Positions 43,891 through 55,499 of a stretch of 64,000 nucleotides of DNA are shown here, piece after piece; position 1 is the first letter of the stretch; each line of letters opens with the position of its first letter. Source of the stretch: Aselliscus stoliczkanus (taxonomy: Eukaryota; Chordata; Mammalia; Chiroptera; Hipposideridae). The translations under genes and the position numbers were made by a program. The notes below the pieces were generated by a model, which saw only the letters and a program-made list of their open reading frames with translations, did not search any database and was not told the origin of the DNA. The stretch spans positions 84,465,501 through 84,529,500 of the forward strand of contig CM066731.1 in the NCBI GenBank assembly GCA_033961575.1. Reading direction: 5' to 3'.

Positions 43891-45384
43891 GGCTGCCTCC
43901 CTGTGTTTGTCTCTGTTTATTAGGTAGGGCTGCTATGTCTCTCAGTCTTAGTAGAGTGGCTGTATGTAGCAGGTGTGCTATGGGGCTCAATGGTGCAGTC
44001 TTCCTGGCTACTTGAGCCATGCACTCCAGATGTGTCCATTGTGTGGGTTCTGTGTTCCCTCCTCTTATAGTTGAGCCTTGGTTGCTATTTGCATATCAAT
44101 GGGAGTGACTGACCCTTGGGCTCAATGGTTGTGAGGACTGGCCTTGACTATAGTGGAAAAGCTATTGTGCAAGGGCTGACTCTATAGAGCAGGATCTGCC
44201 TCAGTTAATCTCTGGTACCTGCCCAATCTGCCCCTTGAGAGTGTTGTTCTTAGAGGCAGCTGGGTAATGCTCCAGCTCGATTCAAGTTAAACAGTTAGTT
44301 TAACTTAGGGGTGCCAGACCCAGTACCACCTTGGAGGGGATTGGCTGCAGGTCAAATTCATTTGCCCCTATGCCCCACCTGGCGCCACCCAGCAGGGGCA
44401 ACAAAGAAATTCACAAATGGCTGCCATCTGTGCTGTGCTTGAAAGTGTCTCGAGAAGCCAAGCTGCGAACTAAGGCCAGCTGTTGCTAGTGGCAGGCTTA
44501 GGACGCTCAGCAAGAGGTACAAGACACACTGAAGCCAGCTGCTGCTTGTCTGAGTTCTGAGAACCTTTGAGAGACCCTAGTAAAGTTTGCAGCATGAGCT
44601 AAGGGAGGCAGTTTGTATAAAAAAAGCCACTGGAAGTGGCTTTGGTATGCCTGAATGTTGGGCAGAGTGGGGTCTCTAATTGACAGGGCATGGTGAACTA
44701 ATGGCATTAGCCAGATTGATGGAGTCCCAGATATGGCAGCTGCCTGTGTATGCATGCTAAGAAGAGGGAGGGCTCAAGAAAGAAAAAAAATGGCTTCTGC
44801 CAGCTCCTCTGTCCAGGAGAAAGCTGCCCATGCAACCCCTATCCTGAGGCCAGGCAACTCAGCTCTTCCTGTATGTCCCTGCTGCTTCTCCATCTGCTGC
44901 CCCAGTGTTGGAGCTCATAGTCAGTGATTCCATTCATGTGTAAGTCCACGAGTGGCCTCTTTAAGAGGAGCAGTGGGACTCCAGCCACCCTCCATCTCGC
45001 TTAGTCACATTCCCCACTGGTTTTCACAACCAGAAGTTTTGGGGCCTTCTCTCCCCAACACTGGAACCCTGGGCTGGGGTGAGGCTGGGACCTCTTGCTC
45101 CTCTGGGTGGTACCTCCACAGCCGAGATATCCCTCCCAATTTTTAATGGTCACACACAGGTGTGGAACCAGCCTCTTCTGCATGTCTGCTCCTCTTACCA
45201 GTCTCAAAGTGGCTCCTTCTGCACGTCTTTAGTCGTAAGGCTTTGGTTCAGCAAGATTTTAGGTGATTCTCAATGATGGTTGTTTTGTAGTTTAGCAGTA
45301 TTTTTGATGTAGTTATGAGAGAAGGTTAGTACTGAGTTTACCTGCTGCACCACCTTAACTGGAACCCCAGTTCATGCATTATTT

Positions 45385-47294
45385 CTGTTATTAGGAAAAC
45401 CTACTTTAAAAAATTAAATATATTAATTATGGTTATTAATTACTGAAGCACTGAAATACTACACAGCAATGAAAAGAATATAGTAGACCTAGATGTACTA
45501 TTTTATGGAAAAATAGCCACTGTACATGCTTAGTGAAAAAAGCCAAGCTGCAGAAAAGAATTGACATGTCCCAGCATGTACAAACAGCATATATATGCAA
45601 ATATGTATATTTAAAGATCTCATATAATAAAAATATGTTGGCTAAGAAAAAAAGTAAGCTCAAAGGTGAGAACTTTGAACTAAATGGTTCTCAGGAACTC
45701 TGACAATTCTCATTAAATTGTGAAGAGCCCTGCAGTCAAGCTAGTTCCACCCTAAACCCAGTTTAGGTCCAATTGAGATACCTATTGCACTTTCTGTGAG
45801 AGTTTCTCCTTATCTTATTGCATGTGTTCTTTCTATTTCCTTTTGTACATTCTGAGTTACTCTGTTTGTAGTGAGCTAGGCCTACAACTCTGCCAGCTTC
45901 ATATAAATTTAAACTTATTTTGTCAACAGTTTTACTGAGTTGTCTCATATCAACTATTAAACCTTTCTTTGGCTTAATTCTCCATGTGCTCACTGGGAAT
46001 AATTAAGGTATTGGCTCAGGAGATACCCTTGGCTAAGTAAGGACACTTGTATGAGTGTTGGTTTCTTCTGACAGTTCAAGTGTCTGGGCTGGGAGATGCC
46101 TCATATCGCTTCAGCTCCTCTGTTCTCTAACTCTGGATTGTGTTTTCTGAATATCTTAAAATGACATTGGGTTTTTTTTTTATTTGTTTGTTTGTTTTTG
46201 ACACAGCTTAGAAATGATAGAAGATTGGCTGAGAGGAACTTTAAATAGCGCTAAGAAATTCTGCCACAAGCACTTCAAATGTCCTACAGGACAAATAAAA
46301 GGCTAGGATGCAGCATGTTACATCCATACCAGAACAACATCAGGAGAGGAAATACTTGGGTCTTATTGCACAAGTTCAGCCACATTAATTTGATAGCATA
46401 CCTAAGCTGTTGACTGCTTGCTGAAGTCCCCTACTGTCTGCGGCTCGTTGAGTTCACAACTGCTCTGATCAAGAGCAATTGTATGCCAGGCAGCTGTGGG
46501 ATGAACAAGTTATAGACAGCCAATGAAACCAGAAGCCTCATCAGCTAATCACTGAGTGCCATGGAAGAGAAATTCAAGTGGAGGAAGATGCACATAAAAG
46601 AGATAGGTGATGAAGGAAAGAAATAAGCTGGTATTAAGAGGTGGAGAAATTAACAGGAAAATGTATACTTTCCAGTTAGAAACAAGTGGAACACATTTGG
46701 ATACAATTGTGGAGCCAGGGGCATGAATAGGAAAATTATTCTAGGAAGGGAAGGCAATAACAGGCTTCCACAAGGCGAGAGAGAGTTAATGAAGTTGTTT
46801 CAGAGGGGTTAATGAATATGCTGATCACAAAATGCATGGGGCACTAGGGGAAACTGAAATCTAGATGGGATGGATTGTACATTTAACATCCATTTGCTCA
46901 TTGCTAGTTGAGATAACAAGTGACAGCATGGACTCTGAAGAGAGTGTGGCTTATATTTGAAAGAGGCTATGTCTTACATCACAGATCGAGGATGTCCTAA
47001 GAGTATGCAGTAGTTAGTTGATTTGGCCAATGTCAATATTTCAAACTGTAGCCAATCTTGTCTGGGGAATTCTGACATGCAGAGGCTTTCTCTCTGTGGA
47101 AAGTAATGCTTACATGCTCAGTCACTCAGGAAAAAGTCATCTGTAGCCATCAATTTATTCTCATGCTTAGTAAATGTGCTTGCCTCTTCTAGGCCATCTG
47201 CAGGCTGTATACCTATGCCATCTCTTCTTTCTGCTTCCCATCATGAAGTCCCCAAATAAGAAAATGACAGCAAGAAAAGGCATCTAAGGGATTG
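45385..47294. other. Unassigned sequence
   Basis: About 1.9 kb without an assignable feature. A 76-codon minus frame at 45763-45993 is not recognised. Confidence 0.4.
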
Positions 47295-47420
47295 TCTAGT
47301 TCAATCTCTTCATTTTTCAAGTTGGAAATTAGGCTCAGAAGGAATTTGCCCCAAAGCATTCAGCTAATTAGTGGCAGAGCTTGAGCTCATTTGGGTTTCC
47401 TTTCTCTCAGTCTAGTGGCT
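47295..47420 (-). mobile_element. MIR-like relic
   Basis: TTCAATCTCTTCATTTTTCAAG, GAAATTAGGCTCAGAAGG, AGCTAATTAGTGGCAGAGC and GAGCTCATTTGGGTTTCC have the order of the reverse complement of MIR. Weak. Confidence 0.45.
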
Positions 47421-47936
47421 TTTTTTTATTTATGCTACCTTACTTTAAAAGTTAGAAATATATTTCAAATATCATCCATCTTCCTTTAGTAATCCTTCAT
47501 AATTTTTTTGCATTCATTGTTTTACTTCTTCATTCATTCAGTTAACAAATAATTGATGGGCTGCTATATGTCCTCATGAAGCATATATTCTAGAGGAGCA
47601 AACAATGAAAACCAATGTAGAATAGAATGCCAGGGAGGTATAATAACAATGAAGAAATGTGATGCCAGTTAAGGTGACAGAGAGGCACTTTTTTCTTATT
47701 ATATTTTTAAAATTATTTATTTATTTTTTCAGTTACAGTTGATGTTCAATATTGTTTTATATTAGTTTCAAGTGTACAGCATAGTGGTTAGACATTTATA
47801 GAATTTATGCAGTGATGCCCCTGATTAGTCCAATACCCACCTGGAACTATATACAGTTGTTACATTATTGACTATATTCCCAATGCTGTAATTTGCCTTC
47901 CCATGACTATTTTGTAATAACCAATTTTTATTTCTT

Positions 47937-48364
47937 TTTTTTTTTTAAGATTTTATTGGGGATTTGGGGGAGGCGAATAGCACTGGGGAATCAGGGAAGG
48001 GGAACAGACAAGTTGGTGTCCTTTTGTTCTTCAGTCTAGTTGTGGAGGACGTTGCTTCACTGGCCCATGTTGGTATTTTCATTGCACTCTTCCCGGGTGA
48101 GGCAATTGCTCACCGGCCATTGGACGGCCATTCAGGCAGCTCACAAAAGCGCATGCCAGCTGCCGGCCAGCCATACTGCAGCCTATGCCGTCTCTGGCAA
48201 TTCAAGGCAGCCCAGCTCCAAGTCAAGCTGTTGTTCACAATCTTAGCTGTGGCTAAGAGGGCACAGCGTCACTGGCCCTCATTTGTGAGATCCGAACCCG
48301 GGCCCTGCTGATCAGAGCTGGTGCCACAAGCCAACCCCTAAGCAACACACAGCTCTGCTGGCCC
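47937..48364 (-). mobile_element. Long tRNA-derived SINE inside L1 derivative C
   Basis: Same plan as 37874-38324, with tail CCCCAATAAAATCTTAAAAA in minus orientation. The head end is altered (CAGAGCTGTGTGTTGC, CCAGCTCTGATCAGCAGGG). TSD CAATTTTTATTTCTT (47922-47936) and CAATTTGTATTTCTT (48365-48379). It splits the L1 3' UTR. Confidence 0.9.
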
Positions 48365-48399
48365 CAATTTGTATTTCTTAATCCCTTCATCTTTGTTCT

Positions 48400-49625
48400 C
48401 TGTATCTATGAGTCTGTTTCTGTTTTGTTTGTCCATTTATTTTGTTCTTTACATTCTATATGTAAGTGAAATCCTATGGTATTTGTCTTTTTCAGTCTGA
48501 TTTATTTCTCTTAGCATAACACCATCTAGGTCCATACATATTGTTGCATATGGGAAGATTTCATTCTTTTTGATGGCCAAGTAATATTCCATTGTATTTA
48601 TGTACCAATTCTTTAGCCAGTCATCTATCAATGGGCACTTGGGTTGCTTCCATATTTTGGTTGTTGTAAATAGTACTTCAGTGAACACAAGGGTGCATAT
48701 ATCTATTTGCATTAGTGCTTTGGACTTCTTTAGATAAATGCCCAGAGAGGGATTGCTGGGTCATATGGTAATTCTATTCTTAATTTTTTGAGGAACCTCC
48801 AAGCTGTTTTTCATAGTGGCTGCACCAATTTCTAATCCCAACAACAGTGTACAAGGTCTCCATTTTCTCCACATCCTCACCAACACTTGTTTTTGTTGAT
48901 TTATTGATGATTGCCATTCTGATAAGTGTGAGGTGATATCTCATTGTGTGCATCCTTTTCTTGTTCCTGATTTTAAGGAGAATCTTTCAGCCTTTCTTTG
49001 TTGAATACGATGTTAGCTATGCATTCATCATACACGGCTTTTATTATGTTGAGGTATGTTCCCTCTATTTCCCTTTGCTGAGAATTTTTATATTAAATGA
49101 ATGCTGGATTTTGACAAATGTTTTTTCTGCATCGATTGATATGATCATGTGATTTTTATCTGTCATTTTTGTTTATGTGATGTATCACATTAATTGATTT
49201 GTGGATATTGAACCAACTTGTATCTCAGGAACAAATCCCACTCGATCATGGTATATGATATTTATGTTGTATAGCTGAAATTGGTTTGCTAATATTTTGT
49301 TGAGGATTTTTGCATCTGTGTTCATCAGAGCTATCAGTCTATAATTTTTTTTTTTTTTTGGTTTTGTAATATCTTTGTCTGGTTTTTGAATTAGGGTAAT
49401 TGTGGCCTCATAAAATGAGTTTGAGAGCTTTCCCTTCTCTTGAACTTTTTCTAATAGTTAGAAAAGTATAGGTGTTAATTCTTCTTTGAATGTTTGGTCA
49501 AATTCAGCTATGAAGCCATCTGGTCCAGGACTTTTGTTTGTTGGGAGCTTTGTTTATTACTGACACTATTTCGTTAGTAGTAATTGGTGTGTTCAGATTT
49601 TCTGTTTCTTCTTGATTCAGTCTTG
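48400..49625 (-). pseudogene. L1 ORF2 reverse-transcriptase to C-terminus remnant of C
   Basis: The C-terminal frame 48449-48712 gives VLFTTTKIWKQPKCPLIDDW, MEYYLAIKKNEIFPYATIC and DKYHRISLTYRM. Further upstream the DNA follows the L1 reverse transcriptase (reverse complement of GTATATGATATTTATGTTG, TGGTTTTTGAATTAGGGTAATTG, AAGCCATCTGGTCCAGGAC). It has many stops and stops at ~49625, where the sequence switches to the L1 5' region. Confidence 0.85.
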
Positions 49626-50859
49626 TGGGGCTGATTGGGTGGTCTGCTAAGGTCTGAAGCCAACCTCAGGTATATTGGTCTGGGGCCTCAGACCCAGATC
49701 AGCTACTGCCTATGATTGGCTGGAGACTACCTGGAAGGAGCTACAAAGTGCTGGATTTGGAGGCACATGGAAGAGGCTACACTGCAAACTGAGGTTGGAT
49801 ATCAGCAGTACTGGGCCTGGGGTAGCTCCACAAAAAGCCTGGGGCACCCTGAGGCCTGCTTCTGCTTTCTGCCTCCCGTAATGCTCAGCTGCTGATAGAG
49901 CCAAATGCAGTATGGGAGTTGGGTGAGGCAGGTTTCAGGGAGTCACCAGGATGGGACAAGTGTTCATCAGGTTAATGTAGATTCTGTTTTTGTGCCAGTG
50001 CTGAGCCTGTAACAAAAGGCTCAGAGCACACTGTGTCCAGCTGCCACCCACCTGGGACCAACAGACCCCTGAGAGTTTTGCAAGAGATTGCAGTGTGGCG
50101 GGGCTGGCTGCTGGCTGCTGGTGTTGGGTGAGTGAGTAGGGAAGTGTCCCAGGGAGTCATCAGGGTAGAGTAAGTGGAATTCATGAGGCCAATGCAGATT
50201 CAGATTTGGCCATGTAGGGGAGGCCTCAACAGAGGTATGATGGCACCTACCTGCCCCCTGCATAGGAGGAGGATTCTACACAAGGAAAATGGCAACTATT
50301 CCTCCAGTTCTTACTTGAAGTCACTCAACTCAATCTCTCCCTGTATGTCTCTGATGCCTCCCTGTCATTGTCTCTCTGGTGGAGCGCAGGTTGATTGTCT
50401 GCGAGTAAGTGAGTCTGTGTGCGGGCCCTTTAAGTTGATGTCTGGGTTTCCCTCAGCCTCCATCTCATCTGGACAGTTGGGATCCCTTCTGTTTTTCACA
50501 GCCAGTTGTTATGGGGACTTCTTTTCCCAACACTGGAACTCCAGGCTGAGGAGCCCAGTTTGGGGCTGGGGTCCTGTGCTCCTCCAGGGAGTACTTCTGC
50601 AGCAGAGATATTGCTCCCAATTCTAAACCCCCACACACAGGTATGGGGCCGACCTGTGTCACACCCCTGCCCTTCCTACCAGTCTTAATGTGGCCTCTTC
50701 TTTATATCCTTAGTTATAAAACTTCTGTTCCCCTAGGCTTCGGATGGTTCTCTAGATGGATTGTTGAATAATTTAGTGGTAATTTTAATGTGGTCACAGG
50801 AGGAGGCCAGCAGAGTGTTTATCTGCTTCACTCAATGTTGGATCTTTCTGAGAGGCACT

Positions 50860-51224
50860 ATTTTAGACATTGTGTTAAGTTTAATCATAAACTTGAAAAA
50901 CGGGAACAAGTAAATTGTACGAATATCTCTCAAATATAAACTTCTAAGTTTTCTTTCATTGTTTTGTTATTTTTTTTTAAAGATTGTAATGGGTGTAAGG
51001 GACTATGTATATAGTGTATTGAACTATGATGAACAAATTCATGTTTTCTCTATTCATAACCTTAATCTTATCTTTTTCCCTCCCCTAATTTTAAACCTCT
51101 CACATTCAGTATTTCCTCTCACATTCAGCATTGATAGACCAAGAATGGAAATGACTGCAGCTTTTTGTTAGTTTTGGTTTTAGGTCACATTCTCTTCCTG
51201 TTGGGTGAAATAATCCATTTTGGC
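50860..51224. other. Unassigned sequence
   Basis: No feature recognised. Confidence 0.4.
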
Positions 51225-51435
51225 ATTTACTATGTGGCAGTGTCAGCACATAATCCATTACCTCATCGGCCTACTACATTACCTCTTTTAATCTTCTCAA
51301 CAATCTTACAAGATGCTTTATTATATTTATTACAAGGGAGGAAATGAGGCCTATATAAATTAAGTGATTCAAAGTATCAGTCAGTGAATGGCAGAAGTCT
51401 GGCAAAATCCAGGCCTGCTGAAATCAAAACCCAGT
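51225..51435 (-). mobile_element. MIR SINE relic
   Basis: TTACTATGTGGCAGTGTCAGC, TTTTAATCTTCTCAACAATC, GGGAGGAAATGAGGCCTATA and GCCTGCTGAAATCAAAACCC follow the reverse complement of MIR. Confidence 0.82.
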
Positions 51436-51754
51436 GTGTCCTGTGGTGCAGGTGTCCTTAAGTCCCTGTGAAGAACACATGAGTCCCCAAACCTGGGTCA
51501 GCTGACCTCCTCTGGATTCCCATAATCTTCTTAATTCTTGCAACTTTTTGATTGAATAAAGCAAAACTGACCTAATTAGTTGGTTTCTCACCAACAATGG
51601 GAATTTGACTTCTAATTCATGCCAGTGCCATTACCAGTTATATATTATGTCATTTTCATCATCAATGCCATTGTCATTTTCAGTTCTTCTTTTAATGTCC
51701 ATTGTCCAAAATGTCTTTTTTTCTATATTTCATTGAAGCACAATTCTAGTGAGT
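51436..51754. other. Unassigned sequence
   Basis: No feature recognised up to the TSD of the next L1 derivative. Confidence 0.4.
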
Positions 51755-51773
51755 CTACACCTAACTAGTTTTT

Positions 51774-51940
51774 TTTTTTTATTAGTACATTTTATTATTC
51801 TAAACATATAAACATGCAAAGTTGTAAGTAAAATATAAACAATAGAAAAGTAAACTCTTATCTTGGGTCTGTGCATTTTCTTAGGGTCACCACTGTTGGG
51901 TTTTTTTTTTTTCCCAATGCATTAATATCTTTGTTTTCTA
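51774..51940 (-). other. Candidate 3' transduction of A2
   Basis: Minus strand: after the L1 3' end comes non-L1 sequence that includes an internal run of A (reverse complement of 51901-51913), later AATAAAATGTACTAAT, and then A-rich sequence at the TSD. This is what is left when transcription runs past the weak L1 poly(A) site to a downstream signal and the product is copied. The source locus would have the same sequence directly downstream of an A-type copy. Confidence 0.65.
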
Positions 51941-52404
51941 TTTTTAAATTATTTATTTATTTATTACAACACAGCACAATAGTTATGCTTTTTACTCCTC
52001 AAAGTGACAACCCCCACCCCCAATCTGCCAACCCACACACCCCCAATTCATACATATCTATTACAATTCCCTTAACTCCACTCCCACACTATACTCCACA
52101 TCCCATGACTATATATACACATTCAATCACAGTTACCATTCAATATTATATAACATGAGTTTCAGGTGTACAGCATAGTGATCAAGCCTCTACCCCATCC
52201 CTGAAGTGGTCTCTCCAACAAGACACACGGTCATCTGACACCCTAGAAAATATTTACAACATTATTAATTATATTCCCAGAACTGCCTTTCATATCTCTG
52301 TGGCAATATTGTAGTTACTTATTTATGCTGTCTAATCCCTTCCCCTCCCCTTCATACCCACTCCCTCCCAGCTAGCAACCATCAGTTTTTCCTCTATATC
52401 TGTT

Positions 52405-53065
52405 TGATATGATTTCAATCTTCTTAAATTTACTGAGACTTGTTTTGTGGCCTAACCTGTGTTTTATCTTGGAAAATGTTCCATGTGCAATTGAGAAGAA
52501 TGTATAGTCTGTTGCTTTGGTGTGAAATGCTCTAAAAATCAATGAAATCCAGCTGGTCTAAAATGTTATTTAAGGCCACTCTTTCCGTGTTGATTTCCTG
52601 TCTGAAGGATCACCCATTGGTGACAAAGGGGTGTGGAAGTCCCCTATTACGATAGTGTTACTGTTGATCTCTGTCTTTATGTCTGTCAAAATCTGTTTTA
52701 TATAATTAGGAGCTCCTGTTTTGGGTGCATACATGTTTATTAGGGTTATGTCCTCTTGTTGAATTGATCCTTTTATTATTATGTAGTGCCCTTCTTTGTC
52801 TTTCATTGTAGTCATCATTTTAAAGTCTGTTTTGTCCTAGATGAGTATTGCTACTCCAGCTTTTTTTCTCATTTCCATTTGCATGAAATATCTTATTCCA
52901 TCCTTTACTTTCAGTCTGTGTGTGTCTTTTGCTCTGAGTCTCTTGTAAACAAGATATGCATGGGTCTTGTTTTCTTATCCACTCAGCCACTCTTTGTCTT
53001 TTGATTGGAGCATGTAGCCCAGTCACATTTAAAGTGATTATTGATAGGTGCATATGTATTGCCAT
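52405..53065 (-). pseudogene. L1 ORF2 endonuclease remnant of A2
   Basis: The frame begins MAIHMHLSIITLNVTGLHAP, with the LNVTGL block (catalytic Asn position) and CLQETQ (catalytic Glu position), and a second frame (52570-52818) reads HYIIIKGSIQQEDITLINMY and VIGDFHTPLS (Asp/Asn block; the usual N has become H). The frame is broken near 52819. The end of the domain runs to the 3' UTR junction. Confidence 0.88.
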
Positions 53066-53104
53066 TTTGTTGTTTGTATTTCTGGTCTTCCTTGGTTAGC
53101 TTGT

Positions 53105-53979
53105 TTACCCCTTCCTTTTGTTTAAAAAAAAAAAACCCTTTTAACATTTCTTGCAATGCTGCCTTGGTGGTAATGAATTCCTTAAGCTTATTCTTTTCTG
53201 AGAAGCTCTTTATTTTTCCTTCAATTTTAAGTGATAGTCATGCTGGGTAGAGCAATCTTGGTTGTAGACCTCTATTTTGTTTCACTTTGAGTATCTCCTG
53301 CCACTCCCTTTTGGCCCGCAGAGTTTCTGTAAAAAAGTGAGCTGTTACTTTTATAGGAGTTCCTTTGTATGTAACCTGCTGTCTTTCTCTTGATGCTTTT
53401 AGGATTCTGTCTTTGTCTTTAAGCTTTGACATTTTAACTATGATGTGTCTTGGTGTGGACCTGTTTGGGTTCAGCTTGTTTGGAACTCTCTGCACTTCCT
53501 GGGCTTGTATGTCGATTTTCTTCACCAGGGTAGGGAAATTTTCAGTCATTATTTTTTCAAATAGATTCTCTACCCCTTGCTTCTTCTCTTCTCCTTCTGG
53601 TGTTACTATGATATAAATGTTGTTTTGCTTCATGTTATCCCACAGGTCTCTTAAACTATTTTCGTTGTGTTTTAGTCTTCTTTATTTTTGTTGTTCCAAC
53701 TGGGTGATTTCTGCTATTTTGTCTTCTAAATTGCTTCATCTCATCTACTCGTGATTCCTTCGTGTGTTCTTCATTTCAGTTATTGTATTCTTTAGTTCTA
53801 ACTGGTTGTTTTCTATGATTTCTCTGTCCTTCCTTATGTCCTCACTAAGTTCATCAAACATTCTTATCATCGGTGTTCTAAACTCTGTCTCTGAAAGGTT
53901 GGATCCCTGTTTTATTTAATTCCATTTCTAGAGGTTTCTTCTGATCTTTCATTTGTGACGTGTTTCTTTGTTTCCTCAT
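53105..53979 (-). pseudogene. L1 ORF1 remnant of A2
   Basis: Homologous to 5605-6496. The open portion 53238-53633 shows NKLNPNRSTPRHIIVKMSKL, ILKASRERQQVTYKGTPIKV, and LQPRLLYPA. A longer run of A near 53128-53139 and a short loss near 53735-53765 break the frame. It starts at the ATG ending at 53979. Confidence 0.88.
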
Positions 53980-54843
53980 TCTGGCTGTCGCTCTGGAATT
54001 ACTTCGACATATTAGATAGATCACCAGGAAAGCCCTGGCTGGATCACACAGGCGCACAGCTCACAACCCAACATTCCCAGGAAAACTCCCAGTCTTAGCC
54101 TATCCCAATGAGCTGCTCGGAGTTCAGGCCAAGCAGCCTGACAACCAATCACCAGCCTGGCAACTCTGCACATGCAGTGTGGAGAGCGGGGACCCAAGGC
54201 GGCTTGCGCACTCCCACATCTCAATGAACAGCCTGTTGGAGCAGGAGGACACCGGCCAGGCATTTCCCTGGCTACACAGCACAAGCCGTGTGGAAGGTGG
54301 GGAATCCAAGGCTGCGTGCGTGTACACACACACGTACTCCTGCACCAATTCCACCAGACCAATGGGGTCCAGGGAGTGACCCTCCCACAGAGGGCCCAAC
54401 CCTGACAGAATGGCACCCTCCAGTACACTACTCATGTGCAACCTCCACACCAGGGGAACAATGGTCCCCAAACCTCCAGCTCCCCCACCAAAGGCACTCA
54501 GTTCAGTCCTTCCCCACAGACTCCTGGGTCCGCTCACACAGCTACTCCCTCCACCAGGGACCAGATGAATGCTCACTGGTGGGCGAGTCTGTGTGCCGGC
54601 TCCACTGGTTCTCTAGCCACCCTCATCCTCACTGAGTTGAGTAAAGAGAGTCCTCACTAATTTCTACTGCAAGCTATCATGCAACTCCTCTTCCCTGGCA
54701 AATTAACTCTAGGCTCGTGAGCTCCGTGTGGGGCCGGAAAGTTCTCCAACCAGAGAAGCTTCCCCACCTCTGAGGTGTCCCTCACAGGGTTCCCCCTCTC
54801 TTGTCTCCACCCCTCCTACCAGACTCCACATGACCTCCTCTTT

Positions 54844-55302
54844 TTTTTTTTTTTAAGATTTTACTGGGGAATTGGGGGAGGGGAATAGCTTTGAGGAACC
54901 GGGGAAGGGAAACAGAAAAGTTGCTGTCCTTTTGTTCTTCAGTCTAGTTGTGGAGGACATTGCCTCACTGGCCCATGTTGGTATTACCACTGCGCTCTTC
55001 CTGGCTGAGGCAGATGGGTTGCTGGAACCTGGACGGCCACACACAGCAGCTCCCGGCAGCTCACACTGGCTGCCAGTTGCTTTTGCTGGCTGTCGGCCAC
55101 TCACTGTAGTCCATGGCAGCCCATTGGCAGGGGCTGTAGCCATGCTGTCCCTGGGGACTCACGGCAGCCCAGCCCCAGGTGGAGCTGTTGTTCACCATCT
55201 TAGCTGTAGAGGGTAGTGTCACTGGCCCTTATATGTGGGATCTGAACCTGGCCTACTGGCGTCCCAAGCCAGCTCCCAAACAATGCACCACTTGGGCGGC
55301 CC
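54844..55302 (-). mobile_element. Long tRNA-derived SINE inside A2
   Basis: Same plan as 37874-38324: tail CCCCAGTAAAATCTTAAAAA in minus orientation, body with CTGCCAGTTGC- and GGCAGCTC-type repeats, head ending GGGGGCCGCCCAAGTGG. It interrupts the L1 sequence CATGxCCTCCTCTTT, which is repeated on both sides (54829-54843 and 55304-55320). Later than the A2 insertion. Confidence 0.9.
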
Positions 55303-55499
55303 CCATGTAGCCTCCTCTTTAAGTCCTTTGTTTAGAGGTTCTGTTCATCTAGTGTTCCGGGGACTTCTGGGGTTGAAAGTTGTATAAATTATTTGTAATT
55401 TTGGTGTGATCCTGGGATGCAGTTGTCAGAGCCTGTGTGTGGCCGTCCAGGAAGTTTATTCCACCATCTTACTGGAAGTCCTAGACCTAACTAGCTTTT

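Larger units (their letters stand above)
41700..45373 (-). mobile_element. L1 derivative B1: ORF1 and early endonuclease joined to ORF2 end (HAL1-like)
   Basis: Minus strand: 5' region (45373 to about 43950), ORF1 (about 43890 to 43000), an early ORF2/endonuclease segment (to about 42690), then a jump to the last ~90 codons of ORF2 (42678 to 42390) and the 3' UTR (to 41700). The junction between GGATTACTAGGTC and TTTCTTCATCTATTGC is matched in the copy at 56905-60129. TSD ATGCATTACTT (41689-41699) and ATGCATTATTT (45374-45384). The 3' UTR includes tandem, diverged ~150-bp units. More diverged than type A, so probably older. Confidence 0.78.
47690..50849 (-). mobile_element. L1 derivative C: 5' region joined to mid-ORF2; ORF1 and endonuclease missing
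   Basis: Minus strand: 5' region (50849 to about 49630), then directly ORF2 reverse transcriptase to the C-terminus (about 49625 to 48400), then the 3' UTR (47690-47920 after the SINE). The 3' UTR ends in an A/T-rich tail at 47690. Flanked by GAGAGGCACT at 47680-47689 and 50850-50859. The 5' region resembles that of B1 and B2 (compare 50455-50690 with 44990-45230 and 59745-59980). Either an RNA with an internal deletion was copied, or two events left a matching repeat by chance. Confidence 0.72.
51774..55480 (-). mobile_element. L1 derivative A2: same junction as A1, with possible 3' transduction
   Basis: Minus strand: 5' region (55480 to about 53980, split by a SINE), ORF1 (53979 to 53105), ORF2 start with endonuclease (53065 to about 52405), then the same jump to the 3' UTR as A1 (near 52401), ending at about 51940. 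It continues through ~165 bp of non-L1 sequence to a poly(A) tract at 51774-51780. TSD CTACACCTAACTAGTTTT (51755-51772) and CTAGACCTAACTAGCTTTT (55481-55499), two differences. Without the SINE and the extra tail it is ~3.1 kb, the size of A1. Confidence 0.85.

Noticed and set aside
50174..50626. 150-codon open frame, plus strand
   Set aside because: Lies antisense in the L1 5' region of derivative C; not conserved as a frame in the homologous regions of B1 and B2.
54021..54576. Overlapping 135- and 150-codon frames, minus strand
   Set aside because: In the GC-rich L1 5' region of A2. The frame is not kept in A1, so there is no sign of a conserved ORF0-like product.
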